Origin: Psychromonas ingrahamii 37
GTDB lineage: Bacteria > Pseudomonadota > Gammaproteobacteria > Enterobacterales > Psychromonadaceae
Assembly (NCBI RefSeq): GCF_000015285.1
Contig: NC_008709.1
Span: forward strand, 868,001 to 932,000
Reading direction: 5' to 3'
DNA length: 64,000 nt
Shown here: positions 55,510-63,997 of the stretch, piece after piece
Layout of the letters: each line of letters opens with the position of its first letter
Position numbering within the stretch: the first letter of the stretch is position 1
The notes under the pieces: model-generated
Databases searched by the model: none
What the model was told of the DNA's origin: nothing
What the model saw: the letters and a program-made list of their open reading frames with translations, nothing else
Position numbers and translations under genes: made by a program

Positions 55510-55585
55510 GGGCCGTTAGCTCAGTTGGTAGAGCAGTGGACTTTTAATCCGTTTGTCGAAGGTTCAAATCCTTCACGGCCCACCA
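55510..55585 (+). tRNA. tRNA-Lys (anticodon UUU), copy 4
   Basis: Identical to copy 1 over 76 bases with encoded CCA; 185 bp after the start of copy 3. Confidence 0.98.
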
Positions 55586-55593
55586 AATTTTTA

Positions 55594-55647
55594 GACAGTC
55601 AGCTCAGTTAATTGTAATGTAAATTTTAATTCTCTTTAGTTGATAAG
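55594..55647 (+). pseudogene. tRNA-Lys-like spacer after copy 4
   Basis: GACAGTCAGCTCAGTTAATT then AATTTTAATTCTCTTTAGTT aligns with tRNA-Lys from acceptor to variable region. It is nearly identical to the spacer after copy 2, so copies 2-3 and 4-5 share a 171-bp repeat unit. Confidence 0.55.
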
Positions 55648-55680
55648 TAAGACCAAATAAGTAACAACAGAAAAATATTT

Positions 55681-55756
55681 GGGCCGTTAGCTCAGTTGGT
55701 AGAGCAGTGGACTTTTAATCCGTTTGTCGAAGGTTCAAATCCTTCACGGCCCACCA
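55681..55756 (+). tRNA. tRNA-Lys (anticodon UUU), copy 5
   Basis: Identical to copy 1 over 76 bases with encoded CCA; 171 bp after the start of copy 4. Confidence 0.98.
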
Positions 55757-55784
55757 CTTTTTAGATAGTCATACCGAAAAAATT

Positions 55785-55860
55785 GGGGTCGTTAGCCCAG
55801 TTGGCAGAGCAGCGGACTTTTGATCTACTTGTCAAAATTTTAAATATTTGCCACCCACCA
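55785..55860 (+). pseudogene. Degenerate tRNA-Lys with CCA end
   Basis: GGGTCGTTAGCCCAGTTGGC and AGCGGACTTTTGATC match the first half of tRNA-Lys with a few changes, and the end CCACCCACCA keeps an encoded CCA. The T arm has decayed to AAAATTTTAAATATTTG, without GGTTCAAAT, and the acceptor no longer pairs. It is most likely a non-functional sixth copy. Confidence 0.8.
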
Positions 55861-56101
55861 CTTCAATATACACTTCTATAAAAAATCCTAATAAGTTTGT
55901 ATTAATTTAAGTAAATATCTATTGCTGTAAACTCTCTTTTATTCCTGAATTCAACACCAATCCCACTAAACAAACCACTTAATTGCTAAAATTCCTTTAA
56001 ATAAATATAAAATTGATGGATTGGATATAAGCATTTTTTATTATCATTTTTACTGTTCTTCGCGGTACAATGACCAACATATTTTTAATATCTAAGAGAC
56101 T

Positions 56102-57163
56102 ATGATGAGTAAATACTCTCCAATTGTGGGTTCAGACTATCCTTTTCCAGCTAAACCAGCGGTTCTTTCTGTACCTGAAAAGGTTAATTATAAGGCTAGA
56201 ATTAAAACGCTATTAAAAGAAAAAAATGCTGTTTTAATTGCACACTATTATACCGATCCCGACATTCAGGCATTAGCTGAAGAAACGGGCGGTTATGTTT
56301 CTGATTCATTAGATATGGCGCGTTTTGGTCGTGATAATCCAGCCACTACACTGGTGGTTGCTGGCGTTCGCTTTATGGGGGAAACGGCTAAGATTTTAAC
56401 ACCCAATAAACAAGTGTTAATGCCTGAATTAGAGGCTACCTGCTCTTTAGATGTGGGCTGCCCAATCGAATCCTTCAGTGAGTTTTGTGATCAGCACCCG
56501 GACCGTACTGTGGTTGTTTATGCAAATACTTCAGCGGCTGTTAAGGCGCGTGCTGATTGGGTTGTGACTTCAAGTATTGCATTAGAAATTGTCGATCACC
56601 TTGATAGCCAGGGTAAGAAAATAATTTGGGGGCCGGACAGGCATTTAGGCGATTACATTCAGCGCAAAACCAATGCTGATATGCTGATGTGGCAAGGTGA
56701 CTGTATTGTTCATGACGAATTTAAAGCCAGTTCATTAAGGGACATGAAAGCGATTTATCCCGATGCCGCTATTTTAGTTCATCCGGAGTCGCCAGAGAGT
56801 GTGGTTAAATTGGCGGATGCGGTAGGCTCAACAAGTCAGTTAATAAAAGCGGCGCAAACGTTACCTAACAAAACACTGATCGTTGCAACTGATACCGGCA
56901 TTTTCTATAAAATGCAGCAGGCCTGTCCAGACAAAGAGTTTCTGGCAGCGCCAACTTCTGGCGACGGAGCAACCTGTCGGAGTTGTGCACACTGTCCCTG
57001 GATGGCAATGAATGGTCTTAAGGCCGTATACAACGCCCTGAATGATGCGACTGGTCATGAAATTTATGTTGATGAAAAAGTTGCTCAAGGCGCATTAGTT
57101 TCTTTAGATAGAATGATGAACTTTGCCGCAGAGGCGCAGTTAACAGTAAAAGGTAATGCATAA
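56102..57163 (+). CDS. nadA: Quinolinate synthase A
   Basis: A 353-residue iron-sulfur enzyme that condenses iminoaspartate with dihydroxyacetone phosphate to quinolinate in NAD synthesis. Hallmarks are [34 protein letters not shown], the cluster cysteines in [11 protein letters not shown] and in [15 protein letters not shown], and [13 protein letters not shown]. Length matches E. coli NadA (347). The start is one of two adjacent ATGs (56102 or 56105). Position after the tRNA-Lys cluster is the same as in enterics. Confidence 0.95.
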   Translation: MMSKYSPIVGSDYPFPAKPAVLSVPEKVNYKARIKTLLKEKNAVLIAHYYTDPDIQALAEETGGYVSDSLDMARFGRDNPATTLVVAGVRFMGETAKILTPNKQVLMPELEATCSLDVGCPIESFSEFCDQHPDRTVVVYANTSAAVKARADWVVTSSIALEIVDHLDSQGKKIIWGPDRHLGDYIQRKTNADMLMWQGDCIVHDEFKASSLRDMKAIYPDAAILVHPESPESVVKLADAVGSTSQLIKAAQTLPNKTLIVATDTGIFYKMQQACPDKEFLAAPTSGDGATCRSCAHCPWMAMNGLKAVYNALNDATGHEIYVDEKVAQGALVSLDRMMNFAAEAQLTVKGNA

Positions 57164-57281
57164 TCTTATAAGGTTATTGCGAAGTTAACGCGCTTTCTTT
57201 TTCCATAATAATTCTAAATTGGCATATTTTCGCTGTTTGCGTATAGTGTGCCTTCTAAAAACCTAAACCTATTGAGAAATT

Positions 57282-57764
57282 ATGATCACCAATGATGTTT
57301 TACGACGTGTACGTTATGCGTTCAAACTGAACGATAAAAAAATGCTAGAAATTTTTGCCTCGGTTGATAATGCAATTGACGAAACAACCCTACACAGCAT
57401 CATAGCTAAAGAAGGTGAAGAAAATTTTGTTTTGTGTCAAGATAGCTTGTTATCACTTTTTTTAGATGGTCTTATTAATGAAAAACGCGGTAAAAAAGAA
57501 GGCTCCAAGCCGGTTATACTAGCAGAAAATGTTTTTTTGCCTAACAATGATATTTTAAGAAAGCTACGTATCGCATTGAATTATAAAGATGAAGATATGT
57601 TAAAGATGTTAGCGCTAGCCGAATTCCCGATTTCTAAAAGTGAATTGTCAGCCTTATTTAGAAAACAGGATCACCGTAACTACAAGCTATGTGGTGATCA
57701 ACTGTTAAGATACTTCTTAAACGGTATTACTATTCATTTACGGGGTGACAAGGGCGAAGATTAA
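57282..57764 (+). CDS. DUF1456 family protein (YehS-like)
   Basis: A 160-residue cytoplasmic protein made of two related halves: NDVLRRVRYAFKLNDKKMLE near residue 4 and NDILRKLRIALNYKDEDMLK near residue 89, each followed by LCQDSLLSLFLDGLI or LCGDQLLRYFLNGIT. This duplicated layout is the DUF1456 family (E. coli YehS, 156 residues), of unknown function. Single gene; a heptameric repeat tract follows its stop. Confidence 0.9.
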   Translation: MITNDVLRRVRYAFKLNDKKMLEIFASVDNAIDETTLHSIIAKEGEENFVLCQDSLLSLFLDGLINEKRGKKEGSKPVILAENVFLPNNDILRKLRIALNYKDEDMLKMLALAEFPISKSELSALFRKQDHRNYKLCGDQLLRYFLNGITIHLRGDKGED

Positions 57765-57784
57765 TCGCTTTCGGATCGCAAAGA

Positions 57785-57880
57785 CTAAAAAGCCCGAAGC
57801 CGTCAGCCGTCAGCTGTCAGTTGTTAGCCGTCAGCTGTTAGCTGTCAGTTGTTAGCCGTCAGCTGTCAGCCTTCAGGCTC
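57785..57880. repeat. 7-bp-period repeat tract between DUF1456 gene and nth
   Basis: About eleven heptamers in good register: CGTCAGC, CGTCAGC, TGTCAGT, TGTTAGC, CGTCAGC, TGTTAGC, TGTCAGT, TGTTAGC, CGTCAGC, TGTCAGC, CTTCAGG. It is the best-preserved tract of the family and lies between two convergent genes. Confidence 0.92.
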
Positions 57881-57922
57881 GCATCTGCGCACTGATTAAA
57901 ATAGATCAGCTAATGAGACAAC

Positions 57923-58558
57923 TTAATCTTCTGTTTTTTCTTTAAACTCGCATAAATCTTCAATCAGGCAGGAACCACAGTGGGGTTTGCGGGCAACACA
58001 GGTATAACGGCCGTGTAAAATAAGCCAATGGTGCACATCAAGTTTAAATTCAGTGGGTATCACTTTTAGCAATTTTTTTTCTACTTCCTCCACACTTTTG
58101 CCCATGGCTAATTTGCTGCGATTAGAGACGCGGAAAATATGCGTATCTACTGCTATTGTCGGCCAGCCAAATGCCGTATTTAACACCACATTAGCTGTTT
58201 TACGTCCCACACCGGGCAAGGCCTCTAACGCTTCTCTATTTTCAGGCACTTCACTATTATGGTATGTGATTAACTGGTTACAGGTTTTGATCACGTTGGC
58301 GGCTTTACTGTTAAATAAACCAATGGTTTTAATGTAGCGCTTTAAGCCCTCGACGCCTAATGCTGCGATTGTCTCTGGTGTATTGGCAACGGGATAAAGC
58401 AGAGCGGTTGCTTTGTTAACACTGACGTCAGTTGCTTGTGCAGACAGGATAACTGAAATTAACAATTCAAAGGGAGAGCTGTAATTAAGTTCAGTTTGTG
58501 GTGTTGGATTTTCAGCTCGCAGACGCATTAATATTTCGCGCCGTTTAATATCATTCAT
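57923..58558 (-). CDS. nth: Endonuclease III
   Basis: A 211-residue DNA glycosylase/AP lyase for oxidised pyrimidines. The helix-hairpin-helix LPGVGRKTANVVL holds catalytic Lys120, the catalytic Asp138 is in IAVDTHIFRV, and the iron-sulfur cysteines are Cys187, Cys194, Cys197 and Cys203, all numbered as in E. coli (211 residues). It follows rsxE as in other gammaproteobacteria; the gap contains three extra partial copies of its own 5' end. Confidence 0.97.
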   Translation of the reverse strand: MNDIKRREILMRLRAENPTPQTELNYSSPFELLISVILSAQATDVSVNKATALLYPVANTPETIAALGVEGLKRYIKTIGLFNSKAANVIKTCNQLITYHNSEVPENREALEALPGVGRKTANVVLNTAFGWPTIAVDTHIFRVSNRSKLAMGKSVEEVEKKLLKVIPTEFKLDVHHWLILHGRYTCVARKPHCGSCLIEDLCEFKEKTED

Positions 58559-58578
58559 TATTTTTCAGTCCCATAAAT

Positions 58579-58753
58579 GCATTAATATTTTGCGACGTTT
58601 AATATCGCTCATTACTTTTCAGTCGATAAATGCATTAATATTTTGCGACGTTTAATATCATTGATTATTTTTCAGTCCCATAAATGCATTAATATTTTGC
58701 GACGTTTAATATCGCTCATTACTTTTCAGTCGATAAATGCATTAATATTTCGG
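58579..58753. repeat. Tandem copies of the nth 5' end between rsxE and nth
   Basis: Three further copies of the sequence around the nth start codon (units starting 58579, 58632 and 58686, with a stub at 58739) lie upstream of the real one (58525). Unit lengths alternate 54 and 53 bp and the two types alternate, so the true repeat is a 107-bp dimer. On the minus strand the copy next to nth still begins ATGAGCGATATTAAACG and would encode MSDIKRRKILMHLWD before a stop seven bases ahead of the nth ATG. Confidence 0.92.
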
Positions 58754-58771
58754 GATATGTAAACCTGTTCA

Positions 58772-59464
58772 TTATTCTTTAATCCGGTGATCAATCGCAT
58801 TTTTAATGGCAATGATTAATCCCATAATAATAAAAGCACCCGGCGGCAGTGCCGCAAGTAAAAAACTTGTATCAGCCTGGTAGATCGTGATGGTTAATAT
58901 CTTAGCCCAATCGCCTAACATAGTTTCTATTCCGTCAAATAATGTACCTTGAGCTAATATTTCTCGGCTGGCGCCTAAAATGATTAATACCAGGCCAAAA
59001 CCCACCCCCATCATCAGACCATCAAATGCGGAATGTTTAATGCTATTTTTAGACGCAAAAGCTTCCGCACGGCCAATAATCATACAGTTAGTGACGATCA
59101 AGGGTATAAAAATACCTAAAGACAGATAAAGCTCATAGGTAAAGGCATTCATTAATAATTGAATACAGCTGACCAGTGAGGCGATGATCATCACAAAAAT
59201 AGGGATCCGGATGGCTTGTGGTACAAGGTGACGGATTAATGAGATCAATGAATTTGAAGCGACCACCACAAAGAGCGTGGCCAAACCAAGCCCCAGCGCA
59301 TTGGTTATTGTATTTGTGACGGCCAGCAGAGGGCATAACCCTAATAACTGCACAATACCGGGATTATTTGCCCATAAACCCTGACGCATTAATTTCCTAT
59401 AAACGGAATCTGCGCTATCTGTCTTATCTTTGTCTGCAGGGATTTCCTGGCTTTGTTCACTCAT
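58772..59464 (-). CDS. rsxE: Electron transport complex subunit RsxE
   Basis: A 230-residue inner membrane protein with six helices, homologous to NqrD/RnfE. After a polar N terminus come [58 protein letters not shown] and [17 protein letters not shown]. The ATG at 59464 overlaps the rsxG stop (ATGA); a longer frame to 59479 reads inside rsxG and is unlikely. It is part of the Rsx/Rnf complex that moves electrons between ferredoxin and NADH pools or keeps SoxR reduced. Confidence 0.95.
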   Translation of the reverse strand: MSEQSQEIPADKDKTDSADSVYRKLMRQGLWANNPGIVQLLGLCPLLAVTNTITNALGLGLATLFVVVASNSLISLIRHLVPQAIRIPIFVMIIASLVSCIQLLMNAFTYELYLSLGIFIPLIVTNCMIIGRAEAFASKNSIKHSAFDGLMMGVGFGLVLIILGASREILAQGTLFDGIETMLGDWAKILTITIYQADTSFLLAALPPGAFIIMGLIIAIKNAIDHRIKE

Positions 59465-60096
59465 AAACTTTCTCCACAATTTGCTTTATGCTTGAAGAGT
59501 GCTTTTTTGTTTTTTTGAAAATAAATTAACGCATCTTTTACTGCAAAAACAACGGCGCGAGGCGTAATGGTTGCCCCGGTAAAAGCATCAAAATCCCCGC
59601 CATTTTTTTTCACTTCCCAGCGTGATTTTTGTGCTTCCTGATAAACTTTATCGTTAAAAGAGTAAATCCAGTCAGATTTATTTGTTTGAATTTTATCGCC
59701 TAGTCCTGGGGTTTCAGAATGTTGAAGTACACGGACACCGGCAATTCTGGCATCTTCATAAATTCCGACAACGAGATCTATTCTACCGGCATAACCGCTC
59801 ATGGTGGTTGTTTTTAACATTAGTGCGATAGGGCGATTGTCTTTTTTAGCAATAAAGGCCTGCTGCGGCTCTGCAGTGCCTAATAAGTTTTTATCCGTGA
59901 CCGCAAAGCAGCTGGCAACAATATCATTATCATATAAATCAGCCGGAATAAGCTGGTTTAGCATTTTCAACAAAGCTTGTTGCTCTTGCTGGGCAATAAT
60001 GGGCTGTGTAAATTCGTTTACAATAGCGATGCTGCCGGTACAGGCGATAGCAAAGGCTGCGAGTAAATACGCATTGCGACTGATTGTTGAAAACAT
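59461..60096 (-). CDS. rsxG: Electron transport complex subunit RsxG
   Basis: A 211-residue protein with an N-terminal membrane helix (8-25) and a periplasmic FMN-binding domain. The covalent FMN site is Thr176 in [13 protein letters not shown], and [10 protein letters not shown] is the conserved loop before it. Homologous to NqrC/RnfG. It ends in an ATGA overlap with rsxE. Between it and rsxD is a 267-bp in-frame repeat ORF. Confidence 0.95.
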   Translation of the reverse strand: MFSTISRNAYLLAAFAIACTGSIAIVNEFTQPIIAQQEQQALLKMLNQLIPADLYDNDIVASCFAVTDKNLLGTAEPQQAFIAKKDNRPIALMLKTTTMSGYAGRIDLVVGIYEDARIAGVRVLQHSETPGLGDKIQTNKSDWIYSFNDKVYQEAQKSRWEVKKNGGDFDAFTGATITPRAVVFAVKDALIYFQKNKKALFKHKANCGESL

Positions 60097-60097
60097 A

Positions 60098-60364
60098 TTA
60101 AACTCTCCCCTCAGACACTATTGTTTGCCTATAATAATTAATTTTACCGGCACCTTTATTTTCATTTTTAAGCATAAAAAATATCTTAAATACGTCCTCA
60201 CCGGACACTCTAGTTTGCCTATAATAATTAATCTTACCAGCACCTTTATTTTCATTTTTAAGCATAAAAAATATCTTAAATACGTCCCCGCCAGATACTA
60301 TTTTTTGTTTATAATAATTAATTTTACTGGCATTTTTATTTTCATTTTTAAGTATACAAAACAT
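60098..60364 (-). CDS. 88-codon ORF built from three 90-bp repeats, between rsxD and rsxG
   Basis: Three 90-bp units (landmark ATAATAATTA at 60131, 60221 and 60311) fill the gap between rsxD and rsxG. They read in one frame from an ATG one base after the rsxD stop to a TAA one base before the rsxG ATG, as copies of a 30-residue unit containing FFMLKNENKGAGKINYYRQT. Copies 2 and 3 differ at four synonymous codons and few replacement ones, a hint of coding constraint. No domain is recognised. GGGGGAAG precedes the ATG. It could equally be a non-coding repeat that happens to be open. Confidence 0.5.
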   Translation of the reverse strand: MFCILKNENKNASKINYYKQKIVSGGDVFKIFFMLKNENKGAGKINYYRQTRVSGEDVFKIFFMLKNENKGAGKINYYRQTIVSEGRV

Positions 60365-60365
60365 T

Positions 60366-61418
60366 TTATTTTCTTCCCCCATAAACCTTGGGCTGGGTAT
60401 AATAATCAATCAGAGGAACACACATATTGCCAAGCAGAACAGCGAAGGCAACTGCATCAGGGTAACCACCCACATTACGAATAATAACCACGATGAAAGC
60501 GATTAATAATGCATATAAAATACGCCCTTTAACCGTTGTGGATGCACTAACCGGATCGCTTAATATAAAAAAGGCTCCTAACATTGTAGCGCCTGAAAAC
60601 AGGTGAAAGAGGGGAGGCGCATTAAGATCCGGACTGTAGGCAAAAGCGATAAAAGAGAAGATGCCGATACCCAATAAGAAACTCATCGGGATATGCCAAT
60701 GAACGATACGTTTAAATAATAAAATTAATCCACCCGCTAAAAAAGCCCCATTAATCCAATAAATTTGTTGCCAGGAAGAAGCTTTAAACTGCACGCTATT
60801 GAAAATTTCGGTGACTGTAAATCCATTATGCAGGGCATCACGCACTGTGTTCAGCGGGGTTGCCATGGACAAACCGTCAATACTGACACTCAGTTGCGCA
60901 ACAGAATACCCGTCAAGGGTCGAGCCCGTGAAGATTGCATTTATCTGATCCATCAAGGTCAGAGAAAATGGCTGCAGAGATTGTACTGGTAACCAGGAGG
61001 TCATTTGTACTGGAAACGAAATCAACAGCAAAACATAACCGGCCATTGCGGGATTAAAAATATTTTGTCCCAGTCCGCCATATATTTGCTTAACAAATAT
61101 AATTGCAAAAATAGTACCAATTACCACAATCCACCATGGCGCAAGGGGAGGAATGGAAATCGCAAGCAGGATTGCGGTCAGTAAAGCACTCGCATCTTTT
61201 AGCGTGTTTAAAACAGGACGATTTCTTATTTTTAAAATAAAAGCTTCACTTGCCAGCGCGGCAAGACAAGCTAATGATATTTGTATTAAATTTGCATAAC
61301 CAAAAAAATAACTTTGTAAAAATACGCCAGGAATTAAGCATAAAATAACCAAAACCATCACCTGTGACGTTGTTCTCCGCTGTTTTTGATGGGGTGAGCT
61401 TGCATTCTTATAGGCCAT
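60366..61418 (-). CDS. rsxD: Electron transport complex subunit RsxD
   Basis: A 350-residue polytopic protein homologous to NqrB/RnfD. The FMN-attachment threonine falls at Thr187 in GLSMATPLN, the same number as in characterised Rsx/Rnf proteins. Helical segments YGGLGQNIFNPAMAGYVLLL and GATMLGAFFILSDPVSASTT are typical. It starts six bases after the rsxC stop. Confidence 0.95.
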   Translation of the reverse strand: MAYKNASSPHQKQRRTTSQVMVLVILCLIPGVFLQSYFFGYANLIQISLACLAALASEAFILKIRNRPVLNTLKDASALLTAILLAISIPPLAPWWIVVIGTIFAIIFVKQIYGGLGQNIFNPAMAGYVLLLISFPVQMTSWLPVQSLQPFSLTLMDQINAIFTGSTLDGYSVAQLSVSIDGLSMATPLNTVRDALHNGFTVTEIFNSVQFKASSWQQIYWINGAFLAGGLILLFKRIVHWHIPMSFLLGIGIFSFIAFAYSPDLNAPPLFHLFSGATMLGAFFILSDPVSASTTVKGRILYALLIAFIVVIIRNVGGYPDAVAFAVLLGNMCVPLIDYYTQPKVYGGRK

Positions 61419-61423
61419 TTATA

Positions 61424-63997
61424 TTAATCCTTGTGCGCTGTTTTTTGTGCTTTTGCTTTAGCAATTGCGGCGGCTATTTTTGCTTTTCGGTCATCCGCTG
61501 GCAGACTGCTTTTTTTATTGGCGGTCTCCTGGGGCGTTATTGATTGATGACTGTCTAGTTCCTGTTTATGTAAGCGCACTTGCTCTTTGCGCAGTTTACG
61601 GGCTTGTATTGCTTCACTGTTATCCGGCAGCTGCTCACTTGTTTGGTGCACTGTTTGCGCCGCCTGTTTTTTGTTATCTGCTGCTGTAACGTCACCTTCT
61701 GGTTCCTGCGTGGTTTCTGCCGCGGCCTTTTTCTTAGCTTTAGCGCGTGCAATAGCAGTGGCTACGGCATCTTTTTTGTTATCTGCTGCTGTAACGTCAC
61801 CTTCTGGTTCCTGCGTGGTTTCTGCCGCAGCCTTTTTCTTAGCTTTAGCGCGTGCAATAGCAGTGGCTACGGCATTTTTTTTGTTATCGGATTCTGTAAC
61901 GTCACCTTCGGGTTCCTGTGTGGCTTTTTCTGCGGCCTGTTTACTTTCACCCTCAGTTGTCTGCGTTGTTTCTGCTGCCGCCTGTTTTTTGGCTTTAGCA
62001 CGTGCAATAGCGGCGGCGACGGCATCTTTTTTATTATCTGCTGGTTCACTTTCACTTTCAGGTGTCTGGGTTGTTTCTGCTGCGGCCTGTTTTTTGGCTT
62101 TAGCACGTGCAATAGCAGCGCCTACTGCGTCTTTTTTATTATCTGCAGGTTTAGTTTCACTTTCACTTTCGGGTGTCTGCGTTGTTTCTGCTGCCGCCTG
62201 TTTTTTGGCTTTAGCACGTGCAATAGCAGCGGCTACTGCGTCTTTTTTATTATCTGCAGGTTTAGTTTCACTTTCACTTTCGGGTGTCTGCGTTGTTTCT
62301 GTTGTTGCCTGTTTTTTGGCTTTAGCACGTGCAATAGCGGCGGCTACCGCGTCTTTTTTATTATCTGCAGGTTTAGTTTCATTTTCACTTTCACTTTCAC
62401 TTTCGGGTATCTGTGCTGTGTCGGCTAAGCGCTGTTTTTTAGCTTTGGCGCGTTCAAGTGCGGCTGCAATTAAGTCTTGCCCGCCATTTTTTTCTTTTGA
62501 CTGTTGTTTGCGCTTTTCTGCTGCTGCCTGATGCTTAGCCTGGCGTTCTAATTTCGCTTGTTCTAATCGGACGGCTCTATTTTCATGACGAATTCGTGCT
62601 GTTTCAGCTTTTTGAGCTTCCTGCCGGGCATTTCTAATTTCAGCTTTTGCTACCCTGTAATATTCAACCAGTGGAATATTACTTGGGCAAACAAAGGCAC
62701 AAGCCCCACATTCAATACAGGATGGCAGGTTATACTCATCTAATTTTTCATGATCCTGGCTTTTGGAATACCATAAAAGTTGCTGGGGTAATAATACCGC
62801 CGGGCAAACGTCTGAACACTCACCACAACGGATACAGGGCATTTCTGCGGGAGGCTCCGGCATTTCTTCAGGCGTTGGCACCAGAATGCAGTTACAGCTT
62901 TTACTCACTGGAATATCAGTATGAGTAATAGTAAACCCCATCATAGGACCCCCAATAAGCAGTTTTTGCACATGTTTTTTTTCCAGTCCGTACTGCTCTA
63001 GCAGGTACTGAATGGGTGTGCCAATCCTGACATTAGCATTACCTTTCTTTTTAAATGCGTCACCTGTTAAGGTGACAATGCGCGAGATAAGGGGCTTGCC
63101 GTCAATAATGGCCTCTTTGACTGCAAACACAGTACCGACGTTGTACATTACAATACCCAGAGCAGTTGGATGTTGACCAAGGGGGATCTGTTGTCCGGTA
63201 ATCATTTCAATTAATTGTTTTTCACCACCTGATGGATAACGGGTTGCGATAATGCTAACTCTCAAGTTTTTCTGCAGCGATTCAGGTGCTTGCTTAATCG
63301 CTAGATTAATAGCGGCAATGGCTTGCGGTTTGTTATCTTCAATGGCGAAGATGGTTAATGTTGGTTTTAGAATATGCTGTAAGATTTCAATCCCGGTAAT
63401 GAGTTGATCAGCATGCTCCTGCATTAATCGGTCATCTGCAGTGATATAGGGCTCACATTCAATGGCGTTAATAATCAATAGTTTAACATTATGTGCATTG
63501 CTTAACTTTAAATGACTTGGAAAACCGCCCCCGCCCATTCCGATAATACCTGATTGTTGAATTAAATCGATCAGCAGGGCTGCAGGTTGAGTTTGATAAT
63601 CCTGTGGTTTTTTATAAGCAATACTTCTGTCTAAGCCATCGGTTTCAATAACAATGGATAATACCGCTAAGCCTGAAGGGTGGAGGTCGGTACGTTTCTC
63701 TATTGCGTAAACAAATCCTGAACTGCTTGCATGTTGTACAACCATCGCTCCATAAACTTTGGTTAATGCCTGACCCTTTAAGACAGGGTCTCCTACTTTA
63801 ACCAATAATTCAGGAATATAACCTTTGTGATCAATGGAAATAACTAAATACGGGGGGATACCCGCATCAGTAATGGCAATTTGGCTACTTTGTTTATTCT
63901 CTGCCGGATGAATACCGCCATGGAAAGACCACTGCTTTCCAGATGAAACTTGTGCGAGCTGAGCATCACTGAGAAGGTTTATTGCTTTTGTCGTCAT
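61424..63997 (-). CDS. rsxC: Electron transport complex subunit RsxC with expanded C-terminal repeats
   Basis: An 857-residue protein with the RnfC/NqrF-like layout: an N-terminal domain (FHGGIHPAENK), a NADH/FMN-binding-like central part with GIIGMGGGGFPSHLKL, a SLBB domain, then two [4Fe-4S] motifs (CIRCGECSDVCPAVLLP and CIECGACAFVCPSNIP, about residues 370-430). A basic coiled segment and about eight repeats with AIARAKAKKQ cores follow. It is longer than E. coli RsxC (740) because of those repeats. The start ATG lies three bases from the window edge; rsxB would be next, outside the window. Confidence 0.95.
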   Translation of the reverse strand: MTTKAINLLSDAQLAQVSSGKQWSFHGGIHPAENKQSSQIAITDAGIPPYLVISIDHKGYIPELLVKVGDPVLKGQALTKVYGAMVVQHASSSGFVYAIEKRTDLHPSGLAVLSIVIETDGLDRSIAYKKPQDYQTQPAALLIDLIQQSGIIGMGGGGFPSHLKLSNAHNVKLLIINAIECEPYITADDRLMQEHADQLITGIEILQHILKPTLTIFAIEDNKPQAIAAINLAIKQAPESLQKNLRVSIIATRYPSGGEKQLIEMITGQQIPLGQHPTALGIVMYNVGTVFAVKEAIIDGKPLISRIVTLTGDAFKKKGNANVRIGTPIQYLLEQYGLEKKHVQKLLIGGPMMGFTITHTDIPVSKSCNCILVPTPEEMPEPPAEMPCIRCGECSDVCPAVLLPQQLLWYSKSQDHEKLDEYNLPSCIECGACAFVCPSNIPLVEYYRVAKAEIRNARQEAQKAETARIRHENRAVRLEQAKLERQAKHQAAAEKRKQQSKEKNGGQDLIAAALERAKAKKQRLADTAQIPESESESENETKPADNKKDAVAAAIARAKAKKQATTETTQTPESESETKPADNKKDAVAAAIARAKAKKQAAAETTQTPESESETKPADNKKDAVGAAIARAKAKKQAAAETTQTPESESEPADNKKDAVAAAIARAKAKKQAAAETTQTTEGESKQAAEKATQEPEGDVTESDNKKNAVATAIARAKAKKKAAAETTQEPEGDVTAADNKKDAVATAIARAKAKKKAAAETTQEPEGDVTAADNKKQAAQTVHQTSEQLPDNSEAIQARKLRKEQVRLHKQELDSHQSITPQETANKKSSLPADDRKAKIAAAIAKAKAQKTAHKD
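61665..62445 (-). repeat. Coding repeats in the rsxC C-terminal region
   Basis: Six near-identical units of about 30-33 codons plus diverged end copies encode DNKKDAVAAAIARAKAKKQ followed by a linker of the TTQTPESESE or TTQEPEGDV type. Two linker classes occur in blocks (TPESESE upstream, EPEGDV downstream), showing expansion by duplication of neighbouring units. The antisense strand is open over a long stretch only because of this composition. Confidence 0.92.

Noticed and set aside
60365-60409. Upstream extension of the repeat ORF into rsxD
   Set aside because: The extra codons overlap the conserved end of rsxD in another frame; the ATG at 60364 with a purine-rich site just upstream is the better start.
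61580-62531. Two long plus-strand open frames of about 280 and 310 codons antisense to rsxC
   Set aside because: They read Cys/Phe- or Ser/Ala-rich low-complexity protein and exist only because the rsxC repeats leave the opposite strand open; no start signal or known domain.
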